Assembly (NCBI GenBank): GCA_052390415.1
Contig: JBQTGY010000039.1
Span: forward strand, 1-46,246
Length of the DNA: 46,246 bases
Direction of reading: 5' to 3'
Source of the DNA: JANNWF01 sp052390415
GTDB taxonomy: Bacteria > Pseudomonadota > Gammaproteobacteria > Xanthomonadales > Xanthomonadaceae
Each line of letters opens with the position of its first letter. Position 1 is the stretch's first letter. The position numbers and the translations under genes were made by a program. The notes under the pieces were generated by a model. That model was not told the DNA's origin, searched no databases, and was given only the letters and a program-made list of their open reading frames with translations. Below are positions 8,102 through 16,727 of the stretch, in pieces.

Positions 8102-8260
8102 TCAACCCGCTGTAACCCCCGCCTCAAACCCATCCCGGAACAACACATCAGGATCAATCCCAGTCGAAAACGAAAACTGGGCGCAGGTGACGTTGCCCTG
8201 CACGTCGCGCACTTGTCGAGCGCCGCTGCAGCCGTGCTTTCGAATGGCAGCGGATTGCCA
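8102..8260 (-). pseudogene. Remnant of a secreted-protein gene ending in LFRDGFE
   Basis: The last ~30 residues of a minus-strand frame read NVTCAQFSFSTG then IDPDVLFRDGFEAGVTAG before a stop at 8102. The tail matches the IFKNGFE/IFRNGFQ ends of two intact exported proteins in this window. Upstream residues look random, and no start with a signal peptide is found, so only the 3' end of an older gene survives. The rest of the 8071-8569 gap has the 17-bp tandem repeat listed next and nothing else I can support. Confidence 0.55.
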
Positions 8261-8354
8261 TTCCTCGACATTGGCTGCGTCAAGCCGATGCCTGGCGCTC
8301 GCCACAGGGCCAGGGCGCGTGCTACCTGCGGTGGCTACGATAGTGCGAGACTGG

Positions 8355-8388
8355 CTCTGATGGCCAAGTGGCTCTGATGGCCAAGTGG
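8355..8388 (+). repeat. 17-bp tandem repeat (two units)
   Basis: CTCTGATGGCCAAGTGG occurs twice without a spacer, then a third start (CTCGGATG) diverges. It lies in non-coding debris. Confidence 0.85.
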
Positions 8389-8569
8389 CTCGGATGCGCC
8401 AGTTGGGAGCTTTCGATCCTCCGCCCATGAGCCCCGTCTCCAGCCACACGGATGCCGGGGCTGGCCGGTCCACGAATCCAGCGCACACGTGCTCGGTTTA
8501 GAGTAACTAAAGTCGCGCATGTGCCGAACCAGGACGGGCCGGCTCAGGCCCGCTCGGATGGGGCGAGAA

Positions 8570-9490
8570 ATGAGTAGCAGCAAGCGGGTTGCAGCACTGC
8601 CGAAGGTCCTGGTGGTCGACGACCAGCCCCTGATCATCCAGGCGCTGTACGCCATCCTCGGCGACGACTACGAAGTGTTCATGGCGACCAGTGCCGCAGA
8701 GGCGATGCAGGCCTGCATCGAGAATCCGCCCGACCTGATCCTGCTCGACGTGATCATGCCCGGCATGAGTGGGCTCGACCTGTGCCGGGCGCTGAAGCGT
8801 GACATGCACACTCGCGACATTCCGGTGATGTTCGTCACCGCGCAGAACAGTCCGGAAGAAGAAACCGCGGGGCTTGATGTCGGTGCCGTCGATTTCATTT
8901 CCAAGCCGCTGAATGCCCCGGTCGTGCGCGCCCGTGTGCGCACCCACGTGACTCTCAAACGGCAAGGTGACTGGCTGCGCTCGCAGGCGCTGCTGGATGG
9001 TCTGACCGGCATCCCCAACCGGCGCAAGTTCGATGCAACGCTGGATGCCCTGTGGCGCGAGTGCGCCCGCAAGGGCACACCGCTGTCACTGATCATGCTC
9101 GACGTCGATCACTTCAAGTCCTACAACGACCGCTATGGTCACGGTCAAGGCGACGTCTGTCTGCGTGCGATCGCCGCAGCCATTCATTCCACCGTCGGCG
9201 ACAGCCGCGAACTGGCCGCTCGCTACGGAGGCGAGGAATTTGCCTGCGTGTTGCCGGAGTGCAGCCTCGAAGACGCAATGCAACGCGCCGAGCAGATCCT
9301 GCGCGCGGTGGAGTCGTTGCAGCTCGAGCACCTGGAATCCGGACTGCCGCAGCGGATCATCTCGGTCAGTGCCGGGGTGGCCTGCCTCATCCCCGATGAT
9401 GCGCTGCCCTGCACCGAACTGGTGGTGCGCGCCGATACGCTGTTGTATGCAGCCAAGGCCGGCGGGCGCAATGTGGTGCGCGGCCCCTGA
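8570..9490 (+). CDS. Response regulator with diguanylate cyclase (REC-GGDEF), 306 aa
   Basis: A cytosolic two-domain protein. REC (residues ~11-130) has the acidic pair VVDDQ, the phospho-acceptor Asp60 in LILLDVIMPGMSG and the Lys of DFISKPLN. The GGDEF domain (~150-306) has DGLTGIPNRRKFD, LDVDHFKSYNDRYGHGQGD and an intact active site RYGGEEF at ~218-224. By family it makes cyclic di-GMP from two GTP when the REC domain is phosphorylated. The usual inhibitory site RxxD before GGEEF is replaced by DSRE, so product feedback is probably absent. I chose ATG 8570 because GGGGCGAG precedes it; the frame is open from 8519. It is first in a three-gene module with a PotD-like protein and a hybrid kinase, which probably controls it. 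Confidence 0.93.
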   Translation: MSSSKRVAALPKVLVVDDQPLIIQALYAILGDDYEVFMATSAAEAMQACIENPPDLILLDVIMPGMSGLDLCRALKRDMHTRDIPVMFVTAQNSPEEETAGLDVGAVDFISKPLNAPVVRARVRTHVTLKRQGDWLRSQALLDGLTGIPNRRKFDATLDALWRECARKGTPLSLIMLDVDHFKSYNDRYGHGQGDVCLRAIAAAIHSTVGDSRELAARYGGEEFACVLPECSLEDAMQRAEQILRAVESLQLEHLESGLPQRIISVSAGVACLIPDDALPCTELVVRADTLLYAAKAGGRNVVRGP

Positions 9491-9580
9491 GCCGGCGCTA
9501 CCATGACATGCGCTAGCGGGGGCGCTGGTTGACGGCCGCTGGCCACAGTCGCGAGCGGTTCGCTGCAGGGGAACACAATC

Positions 9581-10693
9581 ATGATGATCGAGCGGGTGCT
9601 GGCGACGCTGCTGTGCCTTCTGTTGCTGATGCCGCGCGCGGCTTCGGCGACCGAGATGCCATTGCGCATCCTGACCTGGGAGGGTTACGTCACCGCCGAG
9701 GATCTGAGTGCGGTGAACACTCAGCTGCGCGAGCAGGGTTACGACATCGAGGCGCAGGTCATCGAGCCCTATGCGGCCGGCGCGGAGCAGATGTACACCC
9801 TGATCCGCAAGGGTGATGTCGACATTTCCTTTCTGACCCTGTTCTTCATCAAGCTGCAGGGCGACCGCTCGGCCAAGTTCATCCAGCCGATCAACACCGA
9901 CTCGCCGCGCCTCGGCAACTATCGCCATCTGTTGCCGGCATTGACCCGCATACCGATGGGCATGCAGGGCGACAAGGTGCTCTACATCCCGTTCGGCGGT
10001 GGCAGCTACGGTTTTTACGCCAACCGCAAGGTGGTACGCGCCGACGAAGTGCCGACCTCGTGGAGCGATCTGTTCGCACCGCGCTGGCAGGGCAAGTATT
10101 CGTTGAACAAGAGCCAGTTCTGGTACAACGTCGCGATCGCGTCGATGGCTCTGGGCAAGCCGCCGTACTACCTCAACGATCTCGCCGTGAGCGGGCAGCG
10201 CGATCAGGTGGTGAGCGAAACCCAACCAGACGGTGCACTCGCGCAGAAACTCACTGCGCTGTATCGCGGTGCCGGCGAGTTCTGGGAAGCGGCGCCGGGG
10301 TTTCCCGACAGTCTTCAGATCGTCAGCAGTTGGGGGCCGGAGATCACCCATGCCAACCAGGCCGGCGGCGACTGGCAGCTGGTCCAGTTCAAGGAGGGCG
10401 AACTGGTCTGGCTGGACACCATCAATCTTGTCGCCGAACTCAAGGGTCGTCGCCTGGAGGCGGCAGAGATCGTCGCCAACTATTTCATCGGCAAAGAAGT
10501 GCAGAGCCGGGTCGCCGCCGATCTGTCGCTGGTGGCGGCGTCGCAGCTGGCGGACAGCAATCCGATCCTGCAGAAGAATCCGGGATTCTTCACAACCGGT
10601 GCTTTCGTGCCGCCTTACAACGCGCTGGCTGACAACCGCATGAGCCTGATGTCGGAGGCGGCGATGCGGGCGGCGCAGGCAGGCGGCCGATGA
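9581..10693 (+). CDS. PotD-like periplasmic binding protein, candidate ligand sensor (370 aa)
   Basis: A type-2 extracellular solute-binding protein. The signal peptide (VLATLLCLLLLMPRAASA) precedes a mature start TEMPLRILTWEGYVT, like the NWxGY opening of PotD and PotF polyamine-binding proteins. Further family-like segments are YTLIRKGDVDISFL, KVLYIPFGGGSYGFYANRK, PTSWSDLFAPRWQGKY and SSWGPEITHANQAG. No ABC permease or ATPase gene is nearby. Instead it lies between a diguanylate cyclase and a hybrid kinase (71 bp before the kinase start). This recalls NspS, the PotD-like polyamine sensor that works through MbaA in Vibrio. The likely role is to bind a periplasmic ligand and signal to the adjacent kinase. 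The ligand (polyamine or other) is not shown by the sequence. Confidence 0.82.
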   Translation: MMIERVLATLLCLLLLMPRAASATEMPLRILTWEGYVTAEDLSAVNTQLREQGYDIEAQVIEPYAAGAEQMYTLIRKGDVDISFLTLFFIKLQGDRSAKFIQPINTDSPRLGNYRHLLPALTRIPMGMQGDKVLYIPFGGGSYGFYANRKVVRADEVPTSWSDLFAPRWQGKYSLNKSQFWYNVAIASMALGKPPYYLNDLAVSGQRDQVVSETQPDGALAQKLTALYRGAGEFWEAAPGFPDSLQIVSSWGPEITHANQAGGDWQLVQFKEGELVWLDTINLVAELKGRRLEAAEIVANYFIGKEVQSRVAADLSLVAASQLADSNPILQKNPGFFTTGAFVPPYNALADNRMSLMSEAAMRAAQAGGR

Positions 10694-10763
10694 TGAGGGT
10701 GCAAGTTGATACGGGGCCAACGGTCGCGGTTCGAACCGAAGCTGTGCTGGTGCGTCTGTACTG

Positions 10764-13700
10764 ATGACACACAGCGCATCCACGCGGACGCGGCGGCCGC
10801 TGGCGCGCGCACTCGCACGCAAGCTTGGCATCGCCTATGTCAGCCTGTTCGCGGTGCTACTCGCGATCGGCATCCCGCTGTCCTATCAGGCTCAACTACG
10901 CGAGCAGGAGGTGACCCTGCGTTCGCTCGCCGAGACCTTTGCGCCCAGCGTCGAGTCGGCGCTGTGGGAATACCAGGTCTCGGTGCTCGAAGCGACCATC
11001 ACCGGCATCGGCTCGCATCCCGCGGTGGCCACGGTTGCAGTCGTCGACAAAACCAACGCCTTGGTCGCAAGTTGGCAGAGCGACATGTTCGACGACAGCC
11101 CAGGGGTGACCGTTCGCCACCCGCTACAGCCGGCGCGAGGTTCAGGCGAAACCCAAGCAATCGGCACGCTGGCGATCAGCGCCAGCGACGACTACATCCT
11201 CGGCCAACTGCTGCGGCAACTGCTCGTAGTCGTGCTGATCGGCTCGCTGCTGTTCCTGGTCATGGGTGGCGTGTTGTGGCGGCTGGTGCACCGGCTTGCG
11301 GTCGGCCCGCTGCAGCAGTTCTCGGCGCAGGTCGGCCGCCTGCGCGAAGGCGGCAACGATCCGATCGCTCTTGGCGACGGTCACGCACTCGAGATCAGCG
11401 CCCTGCAGCAGGGCTTCAACGAGCTGATGCGCGAAGTCGTCGCCAGTCACACGCGGATCGCCGAACAGAACGCAGGGCTTGAGCGCCGAGTGGCCGAACG
11501 TACCGCTGAAGCCGAGCAGGCCATGCTGGCGGCCGAACGGGCGAATGCGGCCAAGTCGTCGTTCCTCGCCACCATGAGCCACGAGATCCGCACGCCGATG
11601 AACGGCATTCTCGGCATGCTCACCTTGCTGCTGCGTACCGACCTCAACATGCGCCAGCGCGACTACGCCGCCAAGGCCAAAAAATCGACCCAGGCACTGC
11701 TCGGCATCATCAACGACGTGCTGGATTTCTCGAAGATCGAATCCGGCAAGATGGACCTCGACAAACATCCTTTCGAACCCTCCGAACTGCTGCACCAGCT
11801 GGCGGTCACCCTGGCCGGCGGCCCGGAACGAAAGGACGTCGAAGTGCTGTTCCGCATCGAACCCGGCGTGCCGGCGGCGTTGATCGGCGACGAACTGCGC
11901 CTGCGCCAGGTGCTGCTGAATCTGACCGGCAATGCGGTCAAGTTCACCGCGCGCGGTGAGGTGGTGCTGGCGGTGCGTGTGGTTGAGCGCAACGCGAACT
12001 CGGTGATGCTCGAGTTTTCGGTACGCGACAGCGGCATCGGCATCGCCGAGGACAAGCTCGCGCAAATCTTCGAAGGGTTCAGTCAGGCCGAATCCTCGAC
12101 CACCCGGCGCTACGGCGGCACCGGTCTTGGCCTTGCGATCAGCAAGCGCATCGTCGGCCTGATGGGCGCCACGCTCAGTGTGCAGAGCACGCTCGGCCAA
12201 GGTAGCTGCTTCTCCTTCACCGCTGGGTTCGAGATCGGCGATGAGGCGAGCCTGCGAAACCGCCGCGAGGTGCCGAAACTGCGCGTGCTGGCGGTCGACG
12301 ACAATGCGCTGGCGCGCGAAGTGTTTCAGGAGATGGCGCAGTCGCTGGGTTGGGTATGCGATTGCGTCGAGAGCGGCGTCGAGGCGCTTGCGCTGCTCGG
12401 CGACCGCCAACGCTCCGAGACTCCTTACCAGGCGATCCTGATGGACTGGCGGATGCCCGGCATGGACGGCCTCGAGACGACCCGGCGGATTCGCCAGCTG
12501 GTCAGCGACGGCAACAGCCCGGTGATCATCATGATGACGGCGTTTGGTCAGGAGATGCTGACCGAACTCGAGGGCGAGCAGGCCAAATTGCTCGATGGCT
12601 ATCTGGTCAAGCCAGTGACCGCGTCGATGCTGCTCGATGTGGTGCTGAACGCAACCGGCGGCGCGCTGATCGACGCGGCGAGCCGGCGTCGCGAGTCGGT
12701 GCTCAGGCGCCTGAAGGGCTTGCGCATCCTGGTGGTCGAAGACAACGCCATCAATCAGCAGATCGCCGAGGACTTGCTGAGCGGCGAAGGCGCGGCGGTC
12801 ACGGTGGCGGTGGACGGACTATCCGGCGTCGCCCGCGTGCTGGCTGACCCCAGCTTCGACGTGGTGATGATGGATCTGCAGATGCCCGACATCGACGGCT
12901 TCGAGGCCACCCGGCGGATCCACCAACACGCCAACCTGCGCGAGCTTCCGATCATCGCGATGACGGCCAATGCGATGGCGTCGGATCGGCTCGCCTGTCT
13001 GGCCGCAGGCATGGCCGACCACGTCAGCAAGCCGATCGATCTGAATGAACTGGTGCGCACGATTCTCAAGCACGTGAAGACACCGATCGGCCCGCTGCCG
13101 GAAGCGGAACCCGAGCCGGGTAACGGTGGCGAGGCGGCTGCGGTTGGCATCGGTGAGGCCCTGATCGACGAACGTGCGGCAGTGCTGCGGCTCAATGGCA
13201 ATCGCGACCTTTACCGCAAGGTGCAGCTCGCCTTCCGCAGCGACGCCCCGAAGTTGCGCGACGAGTTGACGACGTGTCTGCGCGAGTCCCGACTGGCCGA
13301 TGCCGGACTCAGCCTGCACACCCTCAAAGGCTTGGCCGGCACGCTCGGCGCGTCACGCCTGCAGGCGCTGCTGCAGCAGACCGAAACTCTGCTCAAACCC
13401 GGGCAGGCCGACGCCGCGCCGGACCTCGTAGCGATCCAGGCCTTGCTGTCAGCGATCGACAGCCAGCTCTCAGCATTGGTGCAGCAGATCGCTCCCGCGC
13501 CCGACCGTCGTGCGGTGGTCCCCGACGGTCAGCGCATCCGCGCCACCGATGCGCAGGCGCAGCAAGCCTTCCTGCATGCGCTGGAATCCCTGCACGCCTT
13601 GCTCGCGCAACGCAACATGAAAGCCGTCAAGCACTGGCAGGACCTGCTGAGCAGCAGTGGTCTTCCCTGGAGCCTTGAGCTGACCGACCTCGGCAACGCG

Positions 13701-13790
13701 ATCGAACGCCTCGACTTTGCGGCTGCACGCACGGTGTGCGAGGCATTGATGACAAAATTGATCGGCAGTCTCACTTCCGAGGCGAGTTGA
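10764..13790 (+). CDS. Hybrid histidine kinase, HAMP-HisKA-HATPase-REC-REC-HPt (1008 aa)
   Basis: An inner-membrane sensor kinase. TM1 (~22-42) and TM2 (~156-178, LLVVVLIGSLLFLVMGG) bound a periplasmic loop of about 110 residues. HAMP (~180-232) and a coiled coil (ERRVAERTAEAEQ) follow. HisKA carries His273 in FLATMSHEIRTPMNG; the ATPase has NLTGNAVKF, DSGIGI and GGTGLGLAIS. REC1 has Asp561 (LMDWRMPGMDG) and LVKPVT; REC2 has Asp704 (MMDLQMPDIDG) and SKPID. HPt has His852 (LHTLKGLAGTLG). The last ~90 residues are another helical segment without an obvious phospho-His. A full phosphorelay could pass phosphate from His273 to a REC, to His852 and on to the REC-GGDEF protein upstream. The short periplasmic loop, without a recognisable Cache or similar domain, suits partner binding by the PotD-like protein. 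Confidence 0.93.
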   Translation: MTHSASTRTRRPLARALARKLGIAYVSLFAVLLAIGIPLSYQAQLREQEVTLRSLAETFAPSVESALWEYQVSVLEATITGIGSHPAVATVAVVDKTNALVASWQSDMFDDSPGVTVRHPLQPARGSGETQAIGTLAISASDDYILGQLLRQLLVVVLIGSLLFLVMGGVLWRLVHRLAVGPLQQFSAQVGRLREGGNDPIALGDGHALEISALQQGFNELMREVVASHTRIAEQNAGLERRVAERTAEAEQAMLAAERANAAKSSFLATMSHEIRTPMNGILGMLTLLLRTDLNMRQRDYAAKAKKSTQALLGIINDVLDFSKIESGKMDLDKHPFEPSELLHQLAVTLAGGPERKDVEVLFRIEPGVPAALIGDELRLRQVLLNLTGNAVKFTARGEVVLAVRVVERNANSVMLEFSVRDSGIGIAEDKLAQIFEGFSQAESSTTRRYGGTGLGLAISKRIVGLMGATLSVQSTLGQGSCFSFTAGFEIGDEASLRNRREVPKLRVLAVDDNALAREVFQEMAQSLGWVCDCVESGVEALALLGDRQRSETPYQAILMDWRMPGMDGLETTRRIRQLVSDGNSPVIIMMTAFGQEMLTELEGEQAKLLDGYLVKPVTASMLLDVVLNATGGALIDAASRRRESVLRRLKGLRILVVEDNAINQQIAEDLLSGEGAAVTVAVDGLSGVARVLADPSFDVVMMDLQMPDIDGFEATRRIHQHANLRELPIIAMTANAMASDRLACLAAGMADHVSKPIDLNELVRTILKHVKTPIGPLPEAEPEPGNGGEAAAVGIGEALIDERAAVLRLNGNRDLYRKVQLAFRSDAPKLRDELTTCLRESRLADAGLSLHTLKGLAGTLGASRLQALLQQTETLLKPGQADAAPDLVAIQALLSAIDSQLSALVQQIAPAPDRRAVVPDGQRIRATDAQAQQAFLHALESLHALLAQRNMKAVKHWQDLLSSSGLPWSLELTDLGNAIERLDFAAARTVCEALMTKLIGSLTSEAS

Positions 13791-13852
13791 TGCCCCGGCG
13801 GTGCAGCCTCGATCAATCAATTCGAGTCTGACCGCAATGGCACTTCCGTCAT

Positions 13853-13877
13853 CCCCGCCAAGGCGCGCGAAGGCGGG
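13853..13877. repeat. REP-like GC palindrome
   Basis: CCCCGCC and AAGGCGGG pair around a GC-rich loop, preceded by the typical GTCAT. It lies between two convergent genes and could also help end transcription. Confidence 0.5.
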
Positions 13878-13883
13878 CAACTC

Positions 13884-15032
13884 TCAAGGTTTCGGCGTCA
13901 GCCGGCGCAACCGACCATTGCCGTCCTCGATGATCCACAGCGCGCCGTCGCTGGCCTGCTCGACGCCGCGGATGCGCCGTTCCATGTTCCAGCGTTCGGC
14001 CTCACGCGCGCTGTCCTTCTGGAACTCGACGCGCACCAGCGCCATGCTCGAAAGTCCGCCGATGAAGGCGTCGCCGGTCCAGTCGGGAAACAGCGTCCCC
14101 TGATAGATGATCAGGCTGGACGGGGAGATCACCGGTGTCCAGGTGATCTTCGGCGCGACGAAGCCGCGGTCGGCGTCGGTGCCGTGATCGGGGATGTCGC
14201 GGCCGTCGTAATGGTTGCCGTTGGATACGATCGGATAGCCGTAATTGGCGCCGCGCTGGATGAGGTTCATTTCATCGCCGCCGGCGGGGCCCATCTCGAC
14301 TTCCCACAAGCGTCCCTGTGCATCGAAGGCGATGCCCAGCGGGTTGCGGTGGCCCAACGACCAGACTTGTCGTGCAACTTCGTCGCCATCTGCGAACGGG
14401 TTGTCAGCGGCGGGTGCGCCGTCGTCCTCCAGGCGCAGCACCTTGCCGAGGTTCGACTGCATGTCTTGCGCCGGATCGAAGGCCTGTCGATCACCCGAGC
14501 TGACCCACAGTTTGCCGTCCGGGCCGAACAGCAAGCGATGGGCGTAGTGGCCTTGTCCGGCCAACTTCGGTGTCTGCCGCCAGATCACTTGCAGACCTTC
14601 GAGCTTGCCGCCGCCCTCGGCGTCGAGCACAAGCGTGCCGCGGGCGACTGCGGCGCCGCGCGCTTTGCTCGGGTCGCTCTCGGCGTAGCTCAGAAAGATC
14701 GTATGGTTCTTGGCGAAGCCGGGATGCAAGGCGATGTCGCCGAGGCCACCTTGGCCGCCGTAGGCGACGCTCGGCACGCCCGTTATGTCAGCGACGCCGC
14801 CGCTGACGGGATCATAGAGTTTCAGGGTTCCGGCCTTTTCGCTGACCAGCAGACGCCCGTCGGGCAGGAACTGCATCGCCCAGGGCTGCGCGAACTGGGC
14901 CAGGTCCTGCACCAGGAACGGCGTGCCGTCCAGCGGCTTGGCCTGGATGTCGATCTTCTCGGCAGCGACCAGCGCATCGACTGAAACCATCAGCGCGGAA
15001 ATCAGAATGAACCGCAGCAGCGTGCATCGCAT
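13884..15032 (-). CDS. PQQ-dependent sugar (glucose/sorbosone-type) dehydrogenase, periplasmic (382 aa)
   Basis: A soluble six-bladed beta-propeller of the glucose/sorbosone dehydrogenase family (YliI/Asd-like), which uses PQQ to oxidise aldose sugars in the periplasm. The signal peptide (LLRFILISALMVSVDALVAA) comes first. Family segments follow: QPWAMQFLPDGRLLVSEKAG, GGLGDIALHPGF, HYAHRLLFGPDGKLWVSSGD, WSLGHRNPLGIAFD, WEVEMGPAGGDEMN and NYGYP. The length is normal. The start ATG 15032 has GAGGTG upstream. It stands alone, divergent from exbD and convergent with the kinase gene. The actual sugar, and whether the host makes PQQ, cannot be told from this window. Confidence 0.88.
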   Translation of the reverse strand: MRCTLLRFILISALMVSVDALVAAEKIDIQAKPLDGTPFLVQDLAQFAQPWAMQFLPDGRLLVSEKAGTLKLYDPVSGGVADITGVPSVAYGGQGGLGDIALHPGFAKNHTIFLSYAESDPSKARGAAVARGTLVLDAEGGGKLEGLQVIWRQTPKLAGQGHYAHRLLFGPDGKLWVSSGDRQAFDPAQDMQSNLGKVLRLEDDGAPAADNPFADGDEVARQVWSLGHRNPLGIAFDAQGRLWEVEMGPAGGDEMNLIQRGANYGYPIVSNGNHYDGRDIPDHGTDADRGFVAPKITWTPVISPSSLIIYQGTLFPDWTGDAFIGGLSSMALVRVEFQKDSAREAERWNMERRIRGVEQASDGALWIIEDGNGRLRRLTPKP

Positions 15033-15286
15033 GTTTCACCTCCTCGTATGGGCGTGCCGACCGGCGGCATTGTGTGCTCGCGCAATGTGACACGGGCGTG
15101 TCCTGCGCGCACGGGCTCCGAAGCGCCCCTCCTGCCGCGACACGCAAGCCCCCAGCCACCGGCTTGTCTGCGCGACCAAAAGGCGTAGGCTGGAACTCGA
15201 CACTGCTGCCAACCGCGGCAGCGTCAGCTCCACTGCAGATCCTGGCATGCCCCGACCCATCACGCGGATCATTCGGAGGTTTCACC

Positions 15287-15700
15287 ATGGCGTTCAGTGC
15301 GATAGCCCACGCGTCCAGCAAGAGTGACATGAACATCGTGCCGCTGATCGATGTGCTGCTGGTGCTGCTCATCATCTTCATGGTCACCTCGCCGCTGCTC
15401 AGCTTCGAGATTCCGGTGGATCTGCCGCAGATTGATGACCAGTCGGTCAAGAAGGATCAACCGACGCCCATCGACCTGCGAATCGATGCCAGTGGTGCCT
15501 TGTTCTGGGACAACCTGCCGCTGCAACGCTCCGCGTTGGAAACATCCTTGCAGATCGAGACCCTTGGCAAAGAGATCAAGGATCAACCGCTGCTGCGGAT
15601 CGATGCCAGTCCGGAGGCCGAATATCAGGTCATCGCTGACGTGCTGGCTGTCGCCAGGAATGTCGGCGTGGCAAAGATTGGTTTTGTAGGCGCGCTTTAG
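15287..15700 (+). CDS. ExbD/TolR-family proton-channel subunit, orphan (137 aa)
   Basis: An inner-membrane protein with one N-terminal helix and a periplasmic domain. The segment MNIVPLIDVLLVLLIIFMVTSPL carries the essential membrane Asp of ExbD and TolR. The rest (FEIPVDLPQ, IDLRIDASGALFW, PLLRIDASPEAEYQVIADVLAVARNVGVAKIGFV) is a typical ExbD periplasmic fold. ATG 15287 is chosen because GGAGG lies 8 bp upstream; the frame is open from 15074. ExbD normally needs ExbB and TonB, and none is adjacent, so it must pair with an ExbB/TolQ made elsewhere. It converges on secF. Confidence 0.88.
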   Translation: MAFSAIAHASSKSDMNIVPLIDVLLVLLIIFMVTSPLLSFEIPVDLPQIDDQSVKKDQPTPIDLRIDASGALFWDNLPLQRSALETSLQIETLGKEIKDQPLLRIDASPEAEYQVIADVLAVARNVGVAKIGFVGAL

Positions 15701-15776
15701 GACATTGCTTGCGGCGCGTGGCGGCGGTGCTGCCATCCGCTGTGTGGATGATCGACGATCCAGCGCGCGCGGTTGC

Positions 15777-16718
15777 TCACGGGCGTCGCGCGAGTTCCGC
15801 TTCGTCAATCACCCGCGGCATCAGATCCTGCTTGTTGGCGCCCAGCCAGTACAACAAGGGGCAGGCCACGAAGATGGTGGACACGGTGCCGAGCAGGATG
15901 CCGAACATCTGCGACTGCGCCATGCCTTCCAGCGAACTGCCGCCGTAGAGGTACAGCGCCGTTACCGTCAGCAGCGCCACCAGCGAGGTCAACAGCGAAC
16001 GAGACAGCGTCTGGTTGACCGATTTGTTGAGCACTTCCATCGCCGACAGCTTGTGCTGGTTCCGGAAGTTGTCGCGCACGCGGTCGAACACGACGATGGT
16101 GTCGTTGATGGAAAAGCCCAGCACCGACATGATGCCGGCCAAAACGGTCAGGTCGAAATCGCGTTGGGTCAATGCGAACAAGCCGGTGGTGACGACCACG
16201 TCAAAGGTGGTGGTGATGATGGCGGCGAGCGCGAACTTCCACTCGAAGCGGAACGAGATATAGACCACGAAGCCGACCAGCACGAACAGCACGGCGAGCA
16301 GGCCGTTTTCGGCCAGCTCCTTGCCGATCTGCGGACCGACGAACTCGCTGCTGACCACGCTGGCCGGGTTGTCTGGCGTGCTCACGGCGTCGAGGATGGC
16401 GCCGCCGGTCTGCGCGGCATTGATCTGCTCGGCACGTGGCTGCAGGCGGATCACGATGTCGGATTCAGAGCCGAAGTTCTGCACCAGCGCGCCTTCGTAG
16501 CCGGCGGCCTCCAACTTGCCGCGCACAGCTTCGATGTCGGCCGCGCGTTCGAACTTCAATTCGATCGACGTGCCGCCGGTGAAATCGAGCGCATAGTTGA
16601 GCCCGCGGGTGGCGAGCAGGACGCAAGCGGCGAGCAGCATGAAGCCGCCGAACCCAAGCGCGAGCCAGCGCAGGCGGAGGAAGTCGATCTGCGTGGTGTG
16701 GGGAATGATGCGGAACAC
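15777..16718 (-). CDS. secF: Protein translocase subunit SecF (313 aa)
   Basis: An inner-membrane RND-family partner of SecD that uses the proton gradient to help preproteins leave the SecYEG channel. Visible marks are TM1 (RWLALGFGGFMLLAACVLLA), LNYALDFTGGTSIELKF, a periplasmic P4 region, and five C-terminal helices with VVTTGLFALTQRDFDLTVLAGIMSVLGFSINDTIVVFDRVRDN. The start is GTG 16718 with AAGGA 7 bp upstream. That ribosome site overlaps the secD stop, so the two are translationally coupled with a 9-bp gap. The length is normal. Confidence 0.95.
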   Translation of the reverse strand: MFRIIPHTTQIDFLRLRWLALGFGGFMLLAACVLLATRGLNYALDFTGGTSIELKFERAADIEAVRGKLEAAGYEGALVQNFGSESDIVIRLQPRAEQINAAQTGGAILDAVSTPDNPASVVSSEFVGPQIGKELAENGLLAVLFVLVGFVVYISFRFEWKFALAAIITTTFDVVVTTGLFALTQRDFDLTVLAGIMSVLGFSINDTIVVFDRVRDNFRNQHKLSAMEVLNKSVNQTLSRSLLTSLVALLTVTALYLYGGSSLEGMAQSQMFGILLGTVSTIFVACPLLYWLGANKQDLMPRVIDEAELARRP

Positions 16719-16727
16719 GGTGCGTCC

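Noticed and set aside
10720..10745. tRNA-like GGTTCGAACC
   Set aside because: The T-loop-like string lacks acceptor, D and anticodon arms around it.
9086..10831. 581-aa minus-strand ORF
   Set aside because: Antisense to the cyclase and PotD-like genes, which have clear family motifs; His/Arg/Gln-rich shadow.
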